Source: Inia geoffrensis (Eukaryota; Chordata; Mammalia; Artiodactyla; Iniidae). From it: 64,000 nucleotides of DNA. The notes under the pieces are model-generated. The model was not told where the DNA came from and did no database searches. It was given only the letters and a program-made list of their open reading frames with translations. The translations under genes and the position numbers were made by a program. Location of the stretch: assembly GCA_036417435.1 (NCBI GenBank), contig CM070919.1, positions 36,014,318 through 36,078,317 of the forward strand, read 5' to 3'. Shown piece by piece: positions 60,064 through 64,000 of this stretch; the stretch's first letter is position 1, and each line of letters starts with the position of its first letter.

Positions 60064-63000
60064 CAATTTTTCTTAACATCTTTATTGGAGTGTAATTGCT
60101 CTACAATGTTGTGTTAGTTTCTGCTGTATAACAAAGTGAAGCTGCAATATGTATATATGTATCCCAATATCGCCTCCCTCCCACCCTCCCTATCCCACCC
60201 CTCTAGGTGGTCACAGAGCACCGAGCTGACCTCCCTGTGCTATGCGGCTGCTCCCCACTAGCTATCTGTTTTACATGTGGTAGTGTGTATATGTCCATGC
60301 CACTCTCTCACTTCGTCCCAGCTTACCCTTTCCCCTCCCCATACACTTGAGTGTCCTCGAGTCCATTCACTACGTCTGCGTCTTTATTCCTGTCCTGCCC
60401 TTAAGTTCTTCAGAACCTTTTTATTTTATTTTATTTTAGATTCCATATATATGTGTTAGCATACGATATCTGTTTTTCTCTTTCTGACTTACTTCACTCT
60501 GTATGACAGACTCTAGGTCCCTCCACCTCACTACAAATAACTCAATTTCATTTCTTTTTATGGCTGAGTGATATTCCATTGTATATATGTGCCACATCTT
60601 CTTTATCCATTCATCTGTCAGTGGACACTTAGGTTGCTTCCATGTCCTGGCTATTGTAAATAGAGCTGCAATGAACATTGTGTTACCTGACTCTTTTTGA
60701 ATTATGGTTTTCTCAGGGTATATGCCCCGTAGTGGGATTGCTGGGTGGTATGGTAGTTCTATTTTTAGTTTTTTAACGAACCTCCATACCGTTCTCCATA
60801 GAGGGTGTATAAATTTACATTCCCACGAACAGTGCAAGAGGGTTCCCTTTTCTCCACACCCTCTCCAGCATTTATTGCCTGTAGATGTTTTAATGACGGC
60901 CATTCTGACTGGTGTGAAGTGATACCTCATTGTAGTTTTGATCTGCATTTCTCTAACGATTAGTGATGTTGAGCATTCTTTCATGTGTTTGTTGGCAATC
61001 TGTCTATCTTCTTTAGAGAAATGTCTATTTAGGTCTTCTTCCCGTTTTTGGATTGGGTTGTTTGTTTTTTTGATATTGAGCTGCATGAGCTGTTTGTAAA
61101 TTTTGGAGATTAATCCCGTGTCAGTTGCTTCACTTGCAAACATTTTCTCCCATTCTGAGGGCTGTATTTTCAGCTTGTTTATGTTTTCCTTTGCTGTGCA
61201 AAAGCTTTGAAGTTTCACTAGGTCCCATTTGTTAATTTTTGTTTTTATTTCCATTTCTCTAGGAGGTGGGTCAAAAAGGATCATGCTGTGATTTATGTCA
61301 TAGAGTGTTCTGCCTATGTTTTCCTCTAAGAGTTTGATGGTGTCTGGCCTTACGTTTAGGTCTTTAATCCACTTTGAGTTTATTTTTGTGTATGGTGTTA
61401 GAGAGTGTTCTAATTTCATTCTTTTACATATAGCTGACCAGTTTTCCCAGCACCACTTATGGAAGAGGGTGTCTTTTCTCCATTGTATATTCTTGCCTCC
61501 TTTATCAAAAATACGGTGACCATATGTGCATGGGTTTAATCTCTGGGCTTTCTATCCTGTTCCATTGATCTATATTACTCTTTTTGCGCCAGTACCATAC
61601 TCTCTTGATTACTGTAGCTTTGTAGTATAGTCTGAAGTTCAGGAGCCTGATTCCTCCAGCTCCGATTTTCTTTGTCAACATTGTTTTGGCTATTCAGGGT
61701 CTTTTGTGTTTCCATACAAATTGTGAAATTTTTTGTTCTAGTTCTGTGAAAAATGCCATCGCTAGTTTAATAGGGATTGCATTGAATCTATAGACTGCTT
61801 TGGGTAGTATAGTCACTTTCACAGTGTTGATTCTTCCAATCCAAAGAACGTGGTATATCTCTCCATCTGTTTGTATCATCTTTAACTTCTTTCATCACTG
61901 TCTTATAGTTTTCTGCATACAGGTCTTTTGTCTCCTTAGGTAGGTTTATTCCTAGGTATTTAGTTCTTTTTGTTGCAGTGGTAAATGGGAGTGTTTCCTT
62001 AATTTCTCTTTCAGATTTTTCATCATTAGTGTATAGGAATGCAGGAGATTTCTGTGCATTAATTTTCTATCCTGTTCCTTTACCAAAATCATTGATAAGC
62101 TCTAGTAGTTTTCTGGTAGCATCTTTAGGATTCTCTATATATAGTACCATGTCATCTGCAAACAGTGACAGCTTTACTTCTTCTTTTTGGATTTGGATTC
62201 CTTTTATTTCTTTATCTTCTCTGATTGCTGTGGCTAAAACTTCCAAAACTATGTTGACTAATGGTGGTGAGAGTGGGCAACCTGTCTTGTTCCTGATCTT
62301 AGAGGAAATGGTTTCAGTTTTTCACCATTAAGAATGATGTTGGCTGTGGGTTTGTCATTTATGACCTTTATTATGTTGAGGAAAGTTCCCTCTATGCCTA
62401 CTTTCTGCAGGGTTTTTATCATAAATGGGTGTTGAGTTTTGTCGAAAGCTTTCTCTGCATCTATTGAGATGATCATATGGTTTTTCTCCTTCAATTTGTT
62501 AATGTGGTTTATCACATTGATAGATTTGCTTATATTGAAGAATCCTTGCATCCCTGGGATAAACCCCACTTGATCATGGTGTGTGATCCTTTTAACGTGC
62601 TCTTGGATTCTCTTTGCTTGTATTTTGTTGAGTATTTTTGCATCTATGTTCATCAGTGATACTGGCCTATAGTTTTCTTTCTCTGTGACATCTTTGTCTG
62701 GTTTTGGTATCAGGGTGATGGTGGCCTCGTAGAATGAGTTTGGGAGTGTTCCTCCCTCTGCTATATTTTGGAAGAACTTGAGAAGGATAGGTCTTAGCTC
62801 TTCTCTAAATGTTTGATAGAATTCGCCTGTGAAGCCATCTGGTCCTGGGCTTTTGTTAGTTGGAAGATTTTTAATCACAGTTTCAATTTCAGTGCTTGTG
62901 ATTGGTCTGTTCATATTTTCTATTTCTTCCTCGTTCAGCCTCGGAAGGTTGTGCATTTCTAAGAATGTGTCCATTTCTTCCAGGTTGTCCATTTTATTGG

Positions 63001-64000
63001 CATAGAGTTGCTTGTAGTAATCTCTCGTGATCCTTTGTATTTCTGCAGTGTCAGTTGTTGCTTCTCCTTTTTCATTTCTAATTCTATTGATTTGAGTCTT
63101 CTCCCTTTTTTTCTTGATGAGTCTGAATAATGGTTTATCAATTTTGTTTATCTTATCAAATAACCAGCTTTTAGATTTATTGATCTTTGCTCCAGTTTCC
63201 TTCGTTTCTTTTTCATTTATTTCTGATCTGATCTTTATGATTTCTTTCCCTCTGCTAACTTTGTTTTTTTTTATTGTTCTTCTTTCTCTAATTGCTTTAG
63301 GTGTAAGGTTAGCTTGTTTATTTGAGATGTTTCTTGTTTCTTGAGGTAGGATTGTATTGCTATAAACTTCCCTCTTAGAACTGCTTTTGCTTCATCCCAT
63401 AGGTTTTGGGTCGTTGTGTTTTCATTGTCATTTATTTCTCGGTATTTTTTGATTTCCTCTTTGATTTCTTCAGTGATTTCTTGTTTATTTAGTGGTGTAT
63501 TATTTAGCCTCAATGTGTTTGAATTTTTTCCAGATTTTTTTCCTGTAATTGATATCTAGTCTCATGGCATTTTTGTTGGAAAAGATACTTGATACGATTC
63601 CAATTTTCTTAAATTTACCAAGGCTTGATTTGTGACCCAAGATATGATGTATCCTGGAGAATGTTGCATGAGCACTTGCGAAGAAAGTGTATTCTGTTGT
63701 TTTTCGATGGAATGTCCTATAAGTATCAATTAAGTCCCTCTTGTTTAATCTATCATTTAAAGCTTGTGTTTCCTTATTTATTTTCATTTTGGATGATCTG
63801 TCCGTTGGTGAAAGTAGGGTGTTAAAGTCCCCTACTATGATTGTGTTACTGTCAATTTCCCCTTTTATGGCTGTTAGCATTTGCCTTATGTATTGAGGTG
63901 TTCCTTTGTTGGGCGCATAAATAGTTACAATTGTTATATCTTTTTCTTGGATTGATCCCTTGATCACTATGTAGTGTCCTTCTTTGTCTCTTGTAATACT
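60064..64000 (-). mobile_element. L1 LINE, 3' portion, defective
   Basis: A minus-strand L1 runs from its 3' end (poly(A) signal AATAAA at 60081-60086) past the right edge of the window, so ORF1 is not seen. ORF2 pieces occur in order: endonuclease (63500-63967, with IVGDFNT), linker, reverse transcriptase (62258-62992, with [13 protein letters not shown] and [10 protein letters not shown]), the polymerase FADD at 62152-62163, a thumb segment (61694-61879) and the Cys-rich C-terminal domain (60436-61419, with [14 protein letters not shown]). The frame is broken repeatedly: a one-base loss near 62283, a CGA-to-TGA type stop at 61694-61696 and a shift near 63510. Normal catalytic text of the endonuclease is altered. 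It cannot make a complete ORF2 protein. Confidence 0.97.

Overview
This window is nuclear DNA from a mammal, most likely a cetacean (toothed or baleen whale). The strongest evidence is a set of about 200-bp tRNA-derived SINEs of the CHR type. They begin GGGCTTCCCTGGTGGCGCAG, carry tRNA-like A and B boxes, end in an A-tail and are flanked by target-site duplications. Older, longer CHR copies, Cetartiodactyl-type L1 3' ends, and ancient MIR and L2 fragments are also present. No Alu, B1/B2 or BovB was seen. The background is AT-rich and CpG-poor, and the SINE bodies stand out as short CpG-dense islands.

Only one piece of a known protein-coding gene is convincing: the terminal coding exon of STEAP3 on the minus strand (9538-9819), with an intact acceptor, frame and stop. 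It encodes the last membrane helices and cytosolic tail of the endosomal metalloreductase, including the heme-ligand histidine. A poly(A) signal lies about 290 bp downstream. None of the other STEAP3 exons was found in the 54 kb on the upstream side of this exon, which is odd for a gene known to span roughly 40 kb in human. A second exon-like minus-strand open segment (1985-2284), with an acceptor and about 99 codons, is not recognised. A 247-codon plus-strand ORF (4985-5728) is longer than expected by chance but has no recognisable family.

Layout: 0-9 kb has an L1 3' fragment, microsatellites, the two candidate ORFs, a C-rich hexanucleotide repeat and two CHR SINEs. 9.2-10.4 kb has the STEAP3 end, then a MIR and an older CHR SINE. 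12-19 kb is repeat-rich, including a stacked set in which an L2 is interrupted by another old repeat, itself interrupted by a CHR SINE. 19-42 kb is mainly unique AT-rich DNA with a few SINEs, an L2, a 127-bp imperfect palindrome and a 58-bp tandem duplication. 42-60 kb alternates CHR SINEs, L2 and L1 fragments with unique DNA. 60.06-64.0 kb is the 3' part of a minus-strand L1, broken by frameshifts and stops and with altered endonuclease catalytic positions.

No prokaryotic-type system, CRISPR array, operon, tRNA gene or rRNA gene was seen, and no novel multi-gene system is supported. The items most worth checking are the isolated STEAP3 exon, the unidentified exon at 1985-2284 and the palindrome at 22329-22455. 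All repeat-family names come from recognising consensus-like text by eye, without a database search.
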